Positions 54,285 to 64,000 of a DNA stretch of 64,000 nt are shown here, piece after piece; position 1 is the first letter of the stretch, and the number at the start of each line of letters is the position of its first letter. The position numbers and the translations under genes were made by a program. The notes beneath the pieces were generated by a model. The model had not been told where the DNA came from. It ran no database searches and saw only the letters and a list, made by a program, of their open reading frames with translations. This DNA is from Aegilops tauschii subsp. strangulata (lineage: Eukaryota > Streptophyta > Magnoliopsida > Poales > Poaceae), in assembly GCF_002575655.3 (NCBI RefSeq), contig NC_053037.3, positions 51,472,242-51,536,241 on the forward strand. Reading direction: 5' to 3'.

Positions 54285-54626
54285 AGTGGTAGCAATCATG
54301 GAAGACTAAATGATAGTCGAGTATGTGAAGTTTGCTCAATCAAATCTGACATAGACTCTTCCTGACAATAAGATGAATTGTAATTGTTTCATGACTAATA
54401 ACACGGCTTGCTAGTTTTCAAGAAAGTTTATGATCTATACTTTAACATGTGAATAGTTTGTTACTTGATCATGCAAAGTTTTATGATATGAGCTACTGTT
54501 GTGACATATAATGATGCTAGAAAAGGTGATTGAAATTATCATTGATCAAACTTATGCACCTGCTAGCATTCACACTTCATAAATTCTTTCCTTTATCATT
54601 TACCTACTCAAGGACGAGCAGGAATT
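54285..54626 (+). other. G3 3' non-coding region, part 2
   Basis: It starts with the second AGTGG and continues G3 sequence split by G2 (GGAAGACTAAATGATAGTCG is shared with G2 near 50723 with one change). No gene. Confidence 0.8.
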
Positions 54627-54640
54627 AAGCTTGGGGATGC
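54627..54640 (+). other. G3 polypurine tract
   Basis: AAGCTTGGGGATGC directly before the G3 3' LTR. The same motif recurs four times upstream inside G3. Confidence 0.8.
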
Positions 54641-55090
54641 TGATACGTCTCCAACGTATCTATAATTTATGAAGTATTCATGCTATTATATTATCCATCT
54701 TGGATGTTTTATGGGCTTTATTAAACACTTTTATATTATTTTTGGGACTAACCTATTAACCCAGAGCCTAGTGCCAGTTCCTGTTTTCCCCTTATTTCAG
54801 TGTTTCGCAGAAAAGGAATATCAAACGGAGTCCAAACGGAATGAAACCTTCGGGAAAGTTATTTTTGGAACGGAAGCAATCCAGGGGACTTGGAGTGCAC
54901 GTAAGGGAAGCAACGAGGAAGGCACGAGGTATGGTGGCGCGCCCACCCCCCTGGGCGCGCCCTCCACCCTCGTGGGCCCCTCGTGGCTCCCCTGACGTAT
55001 TTTTTCCTCCTATATATATCAATATACCCTAAAAACATCGGGGAACAGAATAGATCGGGAGTTCCGCCGCCGCAAGCCTCTGTAGCCACC
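54641..55090 (+). repeat. G3 3' LTR, first 450 bp (rest beyond G4)
   Basis: It starts TGATACGTCTCCAACGTAT, contains the GC palindrome at 54923-54974 and a TATA box at 55011-55018, and is cut at 55090 by G4. Confidence 0.93.
54923..54974. repeat. GC-rich palindrome in G3 3' LTR
   Basis: CACGAGG...GGCGCGCCC faces GGGCGCGCC...CCTCGTGG, matching the G3 5' LTR copy. Confidence 0.8.
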
Positions 55091-56635
55091 TGTGACGCCC
55101 GGATAATTAGGCTACAGTAATCCCACGTTAATGATGCCACGTCACCACGGTTACTGTTGTTAATCTCGTGTTAGTTCAAAATCGATTCGAAATTCAAACT
55201 TAAAATAAAGTCAAATGGTAAAGATTTTCAAATATTAAAACTAAAATGTTGGGGTGTTGCCAGATAATGCATAGGTAATTATTGTGGAGAAACCACACTT
55301 TTATAAAATGTTTAAAGGCTCTAAAGTAATTAAAACAGCAGCTATGACAATTAATTAAATGCCTTTTAAAAATAATAATAATGCAAACTATTTTAATTAG
55401 GTGTCAAACTTTTTGGGGTAGTAGAATAAATTATAACATTAATTTAGGAGTTGTATTTATATTTTATAAAACAGGAATTAAAAGAAAAAAATAAAAGAAA
55501 ACAGAAAACAAAGCCAAAAAAAAAAGCAAACCCTCCCCCCACTAAGCTTAGGTCCAGCAGGCGACCGCCCACCTGGCCCAACCAACTGGCCGGCCCACTC
55601 CCTCCCCTTATCCCCCGTAACCCTAGCTCCCACCCGCAGCCACCACCAATCCCCCCCACTCGCGCCCCCACTCTCCCCCTCCCTCTCCCCCGATCCAATC
55701 GGGATCGGGCTCAGATGCTGCCCCGCGGCCGCGCCCCCAGAGGCCGCCGCCGGTGCCGAGCACCGCCACCCCCGGCCTCCTCCGTGCCTCTCCTCTCCCT
55801 CGCGCGATGCCCGCCTAGAGCCGCGGCCTCGCCTCGTCGCCGACCCGACTCCGTCGCCGGCGCTCCCCGTCCCCGTCGCTCGTCTCCGACCTCCTCCCCA
55901 CCGGACCACGTCGAGACTCGCCGCCCCGCTCCTCTTCAAACACCGGTGAGGGCATCGCCCTCCCCCTTCCCTGCCTCCGCTCCGCAGCCCCATTGCCCGT
56001 CGTTGCCTCGCTACGCGTCGTCGCCTGACCCGTGCCGCATCCGTCCCGTCGCGCCGCGCCTCCTGTCGCCGGCCCCGCACGCTGACCGCCTCGCCGCGCC
56101 ACCGCGACCGCTCGCCGCCCCTACTCCCCTCTTCTTATCTGCTCCGCCGCGCCGCCTCGCTCCCACCGGCCGCAAGCCACCGGAGCCCTCAGACCGCACG
56201 GCCCCTCCTGCCTCCCCCCACGGCGCTCACCTCCGCCCCGTCTCTGCCTTGCGGTCGAGCACGCCCCGCCCCGTACCCCGTGCGCTCCAGGTCCGGCCGT
56301 GCTCGCACACCCCCCTGCTCGCCGACCACGTCGGCCAGCCCTGCGTGCAGCCGCTGCTGTCGTACGCTGCTCCGCCACTGGCCCCACGCGGCCCCGCTGC
56401 TCCCCGCGCCCGGCACCGCTCCCACCGTCGCCGGCCACCGAGACCCCGGGCGCACTCGCCCTCACCTCCCTTGGCCTCGGGTGCGAGCACCCGTTCGCCC
56501 ATCGCCCGCTTTCCCCGCGCCCGTTCGGGCGGCGCCCGTTGCCCGACCCGCTGTGGTCCTTTGGCCCAATGACACAGAGGCCCAGCCCTAGAACGTAAAA
56601 AAAGAGAGAATTAAAAATAATATTAATAAAATAAA

Positions 56636-56664
56636 TAATTAATTAATTAATTAATTAATTAATC
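56636..56664. repeat. (TTAA/ATTA)n microsatellite
   Basis: Seven or so ATTA units in the G4 LTR. Confidence 0.85.
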
Positions 56665-56770
56665 CTATTTAAATTAATCTAATTAACTATTTAGTTTAAT
56701 TAAATAGCAATTAGATTAGTTAACCCTAATTAGACTAAACAGTCATTGACGAATGGGACCCACACGTCAG

Positions 56771-56830
56771 TTGACCAGTCAACTCCCCTGTTGACTGCTG
56801 ATGTCATGCTGACGTCATGCTGACGACAGC
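56771..56830 (+). promoter_or_regulatory. Cluster of W-box cores and TGACGTCA with 11 bp repeats in the G4 LTR
   Basis: TTGAC cores occur at 56771, 56791 and (reverse) 56778-56782. Three GCTGA(T/C)G(T/A)CAT-like units follow at 56797, 56808 and 56819, the second with TGACGTCA at 56810-56817. WRKY and TGA-type bZIP proteins bind such sites. Function here is inference. Confidence 0.45.
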
Positions 56831-57522
56831 ATGCACTATTCTGGATAATGTTGGAATTAAATAAATAATTAAAATCCGAAAATGATTAAATCTTTAGAAA
56901 ATCATATAAAATAAACCGTAGCTCAGATGAAAATACTTCCTACATGAAAGTTGCTCAAAACGACGAGACGAATCCGGATACGCAGCCCGTTCGCCCGCCA
57001 CACATCCCTAGCATAGTGAACCTGTAACATTTCACCTCTGGTTGATCTGTCCGAAAACGCGAAACACCGGGAATACCTTCCCGGATGTTTCCCCCCTTCG
57101 CCGGTATCACCTATCCCTACGTTAGGTCACCCCTAGCACAACGTATCGCCGCGTCTTGCTTTGTGTTACATTTGATTGCTCTGTTATTTATTGTGTTCCC
57201 CCTCCGTTACTTCTTTCCGGTAGACTCCGAGACCGCTGCCGGTGTTCGTGTGTTCGACTACATCGAAGACGACCCCTCCTTCTTGCCAGAGCAACCAGGC
57301 AAGCCCCCCCTTGATCACCAGATATCACCTATTCTTCTCTATACTGCTTGCATTAGAGTAGTGTAGCATGTTACTGCTTTCCGTTAATCCTATCCTGATG
57401 CATAGCCTGTCATTGTTGCTACAGTTGTTACCCTTATCTGCTATCCTACTACTTAGTATAGGATGCTAGTGTTCCATCAGTGGCCCTACACTCTTGTCCG
57501 TCTGCCATGCTATACTATTGGG

Positions 57523-57550
57523 CCGTGATCACTTCGGGAGGTGATCACGG
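57523..57550. repeat. Perfect 10 bp hairpin in the G4 LTR
   Basis: CCGTGATCAC and GTGATCACGG enclose TTCGGGAG. Confidence 0.8.
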
Positions 57551-59023
57551 GTATATCCATATACATTATATACATGACACATGTGGTGACTAAAGTCGGG
57601 TCGGCTCGAGGAGTACCCGCAAGTGATTCTGATGAGGGGGCTGAAAGGACAGGTGGCTCCATCCCGGTAGAGGTGGGCCTGGGTTCCTGACGGCCCCCGA
57701 CTGTTACTTTGTGGCGGAGCGACAGGGCAGGTTGAGACCACCTAGGAGAGAGGTGGGCCTGGCCCTGGTTGGCGTTCGCAGATACTTAACACGCTTAACG
57801 AGATCTTGGTATTTGATCTGAGTCTGGACATTTGGTCTATACGCACTAACCATCTACGCGGGAGTAGTTATGGGTATCCCGACGTCGTGGTATCAGCCGA
57901 AGCTCTTCTTGACGTCAGCGACGGAGCGGCGCGCGTCGGATTGGACTGGAACGCCTACTAGGCTAGGTCTGCTTCCGGCCGCGCACGCAACATGCAGGTG
58001 TGCAATGGGCGATGGGCCCAGACCCCTGCGCGCATAGGATTTAGACCGGCGTGTTGACCTCTCTGTTGAGCCTAGGTGGGGCTGCGACGTGTTGATCTTC
58101 CGCGGCCGGGCATGACCCAGAAAAGTGTGTCCGGCCAAATGGGATCGAGCGTGTTGGGTTATGTGGTGCACCCCTGCAGGGAAGTTTATCTATTCGAATA
58201 GCCGTGTCCCTCGGTAAAAGGACGACCCGGAGTTGTACCTTGACCTTATGACAACTAGAACTGGATACTTAATAAAACACACCCTTCCAAGTGTCAGATA
58301 TAACCCGGTGATCGCTCTCTAACAGGGCGACGAGGAGGGGATCGCCGGGTAGGATTATGCTATGCGATGCTACTTGGAGGACTTCAATCTACTCTCTTCT
58401 ACATGCTGCAAGATGGAGATGGCCAGAAGCGTAGTCTTCGACAGGACTAGCTATCCCCCTCTTATTCTGGCATTCTGCAGTTCAGTCCACTGATATGCCC
58501 CTTACACATATACCCATGCATATGTAGTGTAGCTCCTTGCTTGCGAGTACTTTGGATGAGTACTCACGGTTGCTTCTCTCCCTCTTTTCCCCTTTGCCTT
58601 TCTATCTGGTTGTCGCAACCAGATGCTGGAGTCCAGGAGCCAGACGCCACCGTCGACGACGACTCCTACGACACTGGAGGTGCCTACTACTACGTGCAGG
58701 CCGCTGACGACGACCAGGAGTGGTTAGGAGGATCCCAGGCAGGAGGCCTACGCCTCGTTCGATCTGTATCCCAGTTGGTGCTAGCCTTCTTAAGGCAAAC
58801 TTGTTTAACTTATGTCTGTACTCAGATAATGTTGCTTCCGCTGACTCGTCTATGATCGAGCACTTGTATTCGAGCCCTCGAGGCCCCTGGCTTGTATTAT
58901 GATGCTTGTATGACTTATTTATGTTTTAGAGTTGTGTTGTGATATCTTCCCGTGAGTCCCTGATCTTGATCGTACACATTTGCGTGCATGATTAGTGTAC
59001 GGTCAAATCGGGGGCGTCACAAG

Positions 59024-59036
59024 TTGGTATCAGAGC
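59024..59036 (+). other. G4 primer-binding site
   Basis: TTGGTATCAGAGCC just after the LTR end matches the initiator-Met site used by many plant Gypsy and Copia elements. Confidence 0.85.
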
Positions 59037-62000
59037 CAACTGCCTGTAGGAATCCCCCTTTCCAACTCCTTGGCCGAAGTCGAGTCTAGTCATTGCTAAA
59101 CTTTTACTGACATGGTTGTGTGGCTTATGGGCCCACGTCGCCATTGGGTGGTATTAGGATCTTTTACTCCTTGTCTATACTCTGGGACTCTGATCTCTCT
59201 TCTATTCGGGTTAAGTGAGTTTTGCTAAATCTAACATTAGGATCTCGTTATCACTTTCACCCGGAGAGCCCCTTATTACTGATGATCGTCTGCTACACGT
59301 GAAGACCCTAAAGATACTCTCCGTTGATAACCCGAGAACTTGTGTTCATCGCTTTTGCAATTCCCTTTCATCGATAAACTCCTATAGATGACCACGTATA
59401 CTCGCCATTCATACAATGTTTCCCAGTTGATCTTGTTATTACAAGATACCTCGAAATTCTCTCCGTTGTTCCGAGAATCCTTTGAGCTTACTACCTTGCT
59501 GTTCTTTGTCACCTGAATACCCCTACGGATAATTCTCACACTTACCGAGTATCCGCTCATCCCCAGTTGATTCATATATTTCACAAAAGTCTTCAAAATA
59601 CTATTTGAACTTCCAAAAATCCTGAGTAGCCTATTGCTCATGAAATTCTTACTTGCTTGCATTATGGTTAATCCCATAAGTCTATAATCTTATTGGCATC
59701 TCTTGTCATTATCATTTTGAGTCCGTTGATTCAATTTGTTGCGAAGGCTCGCAATCCTCAATCATAGCCTAGAATTCATCCTTCCGGCTCAGACGTCATT
59801 TGAAACGTGAGCTGGTTCTCGACTAATCAAATTTGCCATCAATTGTACCCGTAAGTTTACTCGACTTATCCATCCTCAATCAGAGTGTTTGCTTCTGATC
59901 CCTTGGATTTGAAATTATAAATTCCTTTGCATTGAGCTTTGAGTTAGTCAGTTGTTTCTATAACCTGATCTCCTTGCATTCTTCTTCCTCTACTGGAGTA
60001 CCGTTGCTCACGTCAGATCCCTTGTGGACCACCAGTTCCTTTGTTGGATTTTATCCGACAATGTCCTTCATATTAAATAAGCTTGTGAGCTTTTCCTCGG
60101 ATACATGATGCCTTTGGTAAATTGTATCCTCTGCTTTGTGAACCATGCTCTACTTTCGAGCTTGTATTATTTACTCCGAAGTTTGTGGTATATGTTCCTA
60201 AGATGCCCTGATGGGTTGAACCTACTCTTTCCCTAATCCGTGTGAACCCGAAAGATTTCACGGGTCATACTTATCTGGTATTGCATCAGGTAAAAACTTT
60301 CAACAACTAATGTCATTTTCGAAATACAAGAGGTAAATGAAAGGTTATGCCTTGAACAAGTGGGAGTCAACCTTGAACCCTGTGTTCATGCCCATGGACA
60401 CGATGTATACCTTATCATGGAAGCTTCTCTTATAATAATTACCCCCTTGTAATAAGTTCATCTGGTATCCGTGGACGTGGTTCCGACCATGTTTCTCCTT
60501 GATTCCGTTTCTCGTGCAAGTTTGAGCACTTGTCTTCTGCAGGGCAATACCCTAGTCCAACCTTTACCTTGATCTGTCGTCGAGTATTACCCCCTGGTAT
60601 CTCGAGATTATCATGGAACTGCATAACTTCTTATGAGTTTTTCATCAAGTGCTACATTCTCACCGATTCCAATTTTCCACGGGCTCTGAGTTATTAGTCA
60701 CTCGAGAACACCGATAAGTGAATCGATTCCGCACTCCGATTCAATAACTCTAAGTAATTCTTGTTGCTTACGAGTTTAATAATCCTTCAAGTCATTCCTA
60801 GCCTTAACGGCTATATCATAATCGTGCAAACTTTTTAATTGTGCTACCTGGTCCTTAACCTCGGAGCACAACTTTCGACGATGAGCTAAGCTTACGTCGA
60901 TTTTCCTCGTCATATCATTTCGCCTTGAACAACAAGCTTGATTTCGAGTTTGTGTCGTACCCTTGGTTCCAATAACCTTTCGCTTCATCATTCTTTGACT
61001 TGATGTCGCCGCCGATCGATTACATCTTCATGAACTCTCGCGACAAATGTGTCGTGAATAGCATCAACATTCTGAGCTCTTCCAAGAGGTCTATCGAATT
61101 TTGATGAGTAATACCATCCTTTGCCTCGATGGTTTGGGTTATCATCGACAACATTATTGCACCCCCCCCAACACAAAAACTTGTTCTTGTTTTGTGTTGT
61201 ACCTTGAGTTCCTTGTTATCCAACTTATGATACGTTCTACCTTGGAGTATTACCATCTTTTATGTCAAGAATGTCGTGAGGATTACTCCACCTCTTAAGA
61301 ATTCTTGGTATAGTGATACTTCTCGCCATCACCATTCTTTCTTGGTCCCCGTGTTGTTTCTAAATGAAATACCGACAAATGGTCTTGATATGTAAATTCT
61401 AAACTTCTAGCAACCCTATTGCTTTGAAGTTATTGGTCGATAGTTTCATTTTAATTCTATTGCTTATTGAATCATCATTCAAACATTTGATCGTGCTACC
61501 TAGTTCAGATTTCCAGGCGCACCTTTCTATCATTGTTCAATTGTGTATGTTTTCCTCGAGCATACATCATTACGTCATTTGATCTAGCTAATGTTATCTC
61601 CTTGTTCACATAGTTGTGGAAATCCATCTTTTTTGGAAATCTCAATGGATTGTCGCTGAGTCAATCAGTCACCTCCTCACCCCTCCTTGATTTAATGACG
61701 AACCCTTGTCTCAAACCTCGCTTCCATAGTTCGTTTCCCAACAATCTTACAATGTCATCTCGTCAATTGGTGTCGCGCCTTTTCTTCTCAGGCATCCCGA
61801 GTCTGAGGTATCCCGACACCAATTAGATCTGAACCTCAATCAGATATGATGGTGGGAACATATTTCCAAGAGTAATAACAAAGGTCTTTATATGACCCGG
61901 TAAGGTGATATCGTGCCTAGCACACCTGGCCAGAGGTCCTATTGTTATAGATTCCTTTTCAGCAAGTTATCCATTCTTCCGTGAGGAAGTTGTAAGCCTT

Positions 62001-63197
62001 ATTCCACAAGTTATTCCTGATGGATCCTTTTTGTTTCCAAAGTCTGATCTTCACCTGTTGACCATGTCAATGCTATCTCGAAGCATGTCTATGGTACTCC
62101 GATTTTCAACAGGAACATTTGAAGCCCAATGCTAAATGTTTCCTGCTCAATTATCCAAACACCGTTGTATGGGTAATGCCATGAAATTTCTCTCCCCTAC
62201 CTAAAGAGTTTTCTACATTATATCCTGTCATGGATATCATGCTCAGCTTGTCCTTGGGAAGGATCTACCCTTGAAATATGTGTTTAAACACATTTTCCTT
62301 TCCATTGTTCTGTTTACTCTGATAATCATATTTTCCTTTCCATTGTTTTGTTTAACCTTTCTTGAAATCTGACTTAGCTGAGCAGAGATAATCCCCTGCT
62401 TAGTTGAGCACCTTGTTGTACCACTCTCAGTAGACCATGTTACTTTTGTTGATGACATTTCGGTAGCCACCGATGGATGAGAACTTTGCCTATTGGTCCG
62501 CCTCGTTTCAACGAGCAGGAAAATGGTTCTCTTCGTCCCTCGCCCTTGGTACCAACGTGTTGCCGACATAACTGACAGGGTATTCTCTGACATGCCTTGC
62601 TATCATGACCGTGCAAGATGTCACTGCTCCTATAAAAAAACCACATGGTGGGCCCATAACCCACAGTTCCACAGGATCAAAACCTGAATCTCCTATACCC
62701 CCTGTTCCCAAATTTATTCATCGCGCGTGGCCTCGAATGTGATTCACGGACCACCGTCCTACTGATCTATACTGGCATCAGACATAATACTTATTCCGAT
62801 TGCTTTGAACCCCTTTCACACTTTGTTTCAGGCTTCGAACGATTGCATGCCCGCTCAAAACTTCTCGTGCTACCTTCGTACTTTGCTCTCGATATTTTCT
62901 TAAAGTTTCAATTCGAGAGTTAATTTCCACCACCTTCCCCGATGTTATCTACCAGATATTCTACCTTGCACAGGTCCATTCTTCCGTTATGCCCCTTATT
63001 CTTTCTTAAGTATGACGGAGATCCCGAAGAAAGGACGACAACTTCATCATGATGACCTGAAGCAGAGAAATAAAGACGTCAATGTAATGGATCGACCTTT
63101 TCCAGAAGAGCAACCAAGGCCGAGAAGATTCGTTAGAAATCGTAACCAGACTCTTCCCTCGTTTTCCACCTCTTAAATCTCGGGACGAGATTTCTTG
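59037..63197 (+). other. G4 internal region, largely non-coding
   Basis: T-rich sequence with only short open frames on both strands (longest about 133 codons, minus, 59276-59677), none recognisable. A 25 bp direct repeat (ATTTTCCTTTCCATTGTT plus a tail) occurs at 62292 and 62330. A vestigial pol end lies at about 63165-63210. Confidence 0.7.
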
Positions 63198-63211
63198 TAG
63201 TGGAGGAGAAT
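63198..63211 (+). other. G4 polypurine tract
   Basis: AGTGGAGGAGAA lies next to the 3' LTR start, overlapping the vestigial pol stop. Confidence 0.75.
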
Positions 63212-64000
63212 TGTGACGCCCGGATAATTAGGCTACAGTAATCCCACGTTAATGATGCCACGTCACCACGGTTACTGTTGTTAATCTCGTGTTAGTTCAA
63301 AATCGATTCGAAATTCAAACTTAAAATAAAGTCAAACGGTAAAGATTTTCAAATATTAAAACTAAAATGTTGGGGTGTTGCCAGATAATGCATAGGTAAT
63401 TATTGTGGAGAAACCACACTTTTATAAAATGTTTAAAGGCTCTAAAGTAATTAAAACAGCAGCTATGACAATTAATTAAATGCCTTTAAAAATAATAATA
63501 ATGCAAACTATTTTAATTAGGTGTCAAACTTTTTGGGGCAGTAGAATAAATTATAACATTAATTTAGGAGTTGTATTTATATTTTATAAAATAGGAATTA
63601 AAAGAATAAAAAGAAAAGAAAACAGAAAACAAAGCCAAAAAAAAGAAGCAAACCCTCCTCCCCACTAGGCTTAGGTCCAGCAGGCGACTAGCCCACCTGG
63701 CCCAACCAACTGGTCGGCCCACTCCCTCCCCTTATCCCCCGTAACCCTAGCTCCCACCCGCAGCCACCACCACTCCCCCCACTCGCGCCCCCACTCCCCC
63801 CTCCATCTCCCCCGATCCAATCGGGATCGGGCTCAGATGCTGCCCCGCCGCCGCTCCCCCAGAGGCCGCCGCCGGCGCCGAGCACCGCCACCCCCGGCCT
63901 CCTCCGCGCCTCTCCTCTCCCTCGCGCGACGCCCGCCTGGAGCCGCGGCCTCGCCTCGTCGCCGACCCGACTCCGTTGCCGGCGCTCCCCGTCCCCGTCG
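63212..64000 (+). repeat. G4 3' LTR, first 789 bp
   Basis: It repeats 55091-55880 with about 25 differences by hand count (near 3 percent) and continues beyond the window. Confidence 0.93.

Larger units (their letters stand above)
36927..55090 (+). mobile_element. G3: non-autonomous Athila-related element, interrupted by G2 and G4
   Basis: LTRs begin TGATACGTCTCCAACGTAT at 36927 and 54641. The PBS equals that of G1 and G2, and the polypurine tract is AAGCTTGGGGATGC. Between the LTRs there is no gag, protease, RT or integrase, only one 258-codon ORF and long repetitive non-coding sequence. G2 is inserted at 42361 (TSD AGTGG) and G4 at 55091. Shared 3' sequence with G2 (CCTTGAGGTAAAAGGTTGGG) supports common ancestry and possible mobilisation in trans. 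Confidence 0.88.
55091..59021 (+). repeat. G4 5' LTR (3931 bp)
   Basis: It begins TGTGACGCCCGGATAATTAG and ends ATCGGGGGCGTCACA. Parts: AT-rich 55150-55520; GC-rich 55540-56580 with long but compositional open frames; an (ATTA)n stretch at about 56636-56664; a W-box/TGACGTCA cluster at 56771-56830; a hairpin at 57523-57550; and mixed sequence to the end. An open frame at 57085-57366 and the acidic stretch 58626-58760 (VDDDSYDTGGAYYYVQAADD) look codon-like but match no family I know. Confidence 0.9.
55091..64000 (+). mobile_element. G4: large non-autonomous Gypsy-like (LARD-like) element, 3' end beyond window
   Basis: TGTGACGCCCGGATAATTAG starts LTR copies at 55091 and 63212. The 5' LTR is 3931 bp and is followed by a TGGTATCAGAGC primer site. 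The 4.19 kb interior has no gag, protease, RT or integrase that I can recognise. Just before the 3' LTR a vestige reads LKSRDEISCSGGEL and stops, resembling the C-terminal end of Tekay-like polyproteins. Long LTRs with a non-coding interior match the LARD description. The target repeat would be CCACC (55086-55090). Confidence 0.85.

Noticed and set aside
55451..56572. 373-codon frame in the G4 LTR
   Set aside because: Compositional openness on both strands, Pro/Arg-rich, no domain. The corresponding part of the 3' LTR (63541-64000) has several indels.

Overview
This 64 kb window looks like Triticeae grass DNA (wheat, Aegilops or a close relative). The evidence is the retrotransposon types, the CACTA terminal sequence and the nesting pattern. 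I found no intact host gene, tRNA, rRNA or CRISPR array. Almost everything recognisable is a transposable element. Family names are left open because they need a repeat-library search.

Layout. (1) 1-8218 is a CACTA DNA transposon. Its left tip lies just outside the window and its right tip ends in CTACTAGTG. It carries a decayed, intron-containing Transposase_24/C48-like gene, interrupted by solo LTR S1 (2293-4017, TSD GAATG). I see no TNP2 transposase. (2) 8219-14114 is low-copy-looking intergenic DNA with an old diverged segmental duplication (about 8825-9950 and 13065-14105), a tiny 5'-truncated LINE with a 10 bp TSD, two Stowaway-like MITE relics and a perfect 53 bp tandem duplication. 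(3) From 14115 to the right edge is a nested stack of LTR retrotransposons.

The stack, outermost first. RLC1 is a Copia element on the minus strand (14115 onward). Athila-like Gypsy element G1 (minus strand, 18498 onward) is inserted in its gag. G1 is interrupted by Copia element C2 (24923-34528, TSD ATACC), and its 5' LTR is interrupted by G3 (36927 onward). G3 appears non-autonomous and contains a complete Athila-like Gypsy element G2 (42361-54284, TSD AGTGG). The 3' LTR of G2 holds solo LTR S2 (52184-53901, TSD GTAAG). The 3' LTR of G3 is interrupted at 55091 by G4, which has a 3.9 kb LTR and a largely non-coding interior, so it is LARD-like. RLC1, G1, G3 and G4 all run past the right edge.

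How the parts relate. G1, G2 and G3 share one primer-binding site (TGGCGCCGTTGCCGGGGA), a polypurine tract built on AAGCTTGGGG, related 3' non-coding sequence and a GC-rich palindrome in their LTRs. G1 and G2 encode gag-pol but are dead: G1 has lost the RT catalytic motif, and G2 has Asp to Asn in the integrase triad plus frameshifts. G3 has no gag-pol but keeps one intact 258-codon ORF of unknown function. The most interesting items are this G3 ORF with its repeated 3' hairpins, the accessory coiled-coil ORFs behind pol in G1 and G2, the shared GC palindrome, and C2, whose proteins are ruined although its LTRs differ by only about 2 percent.
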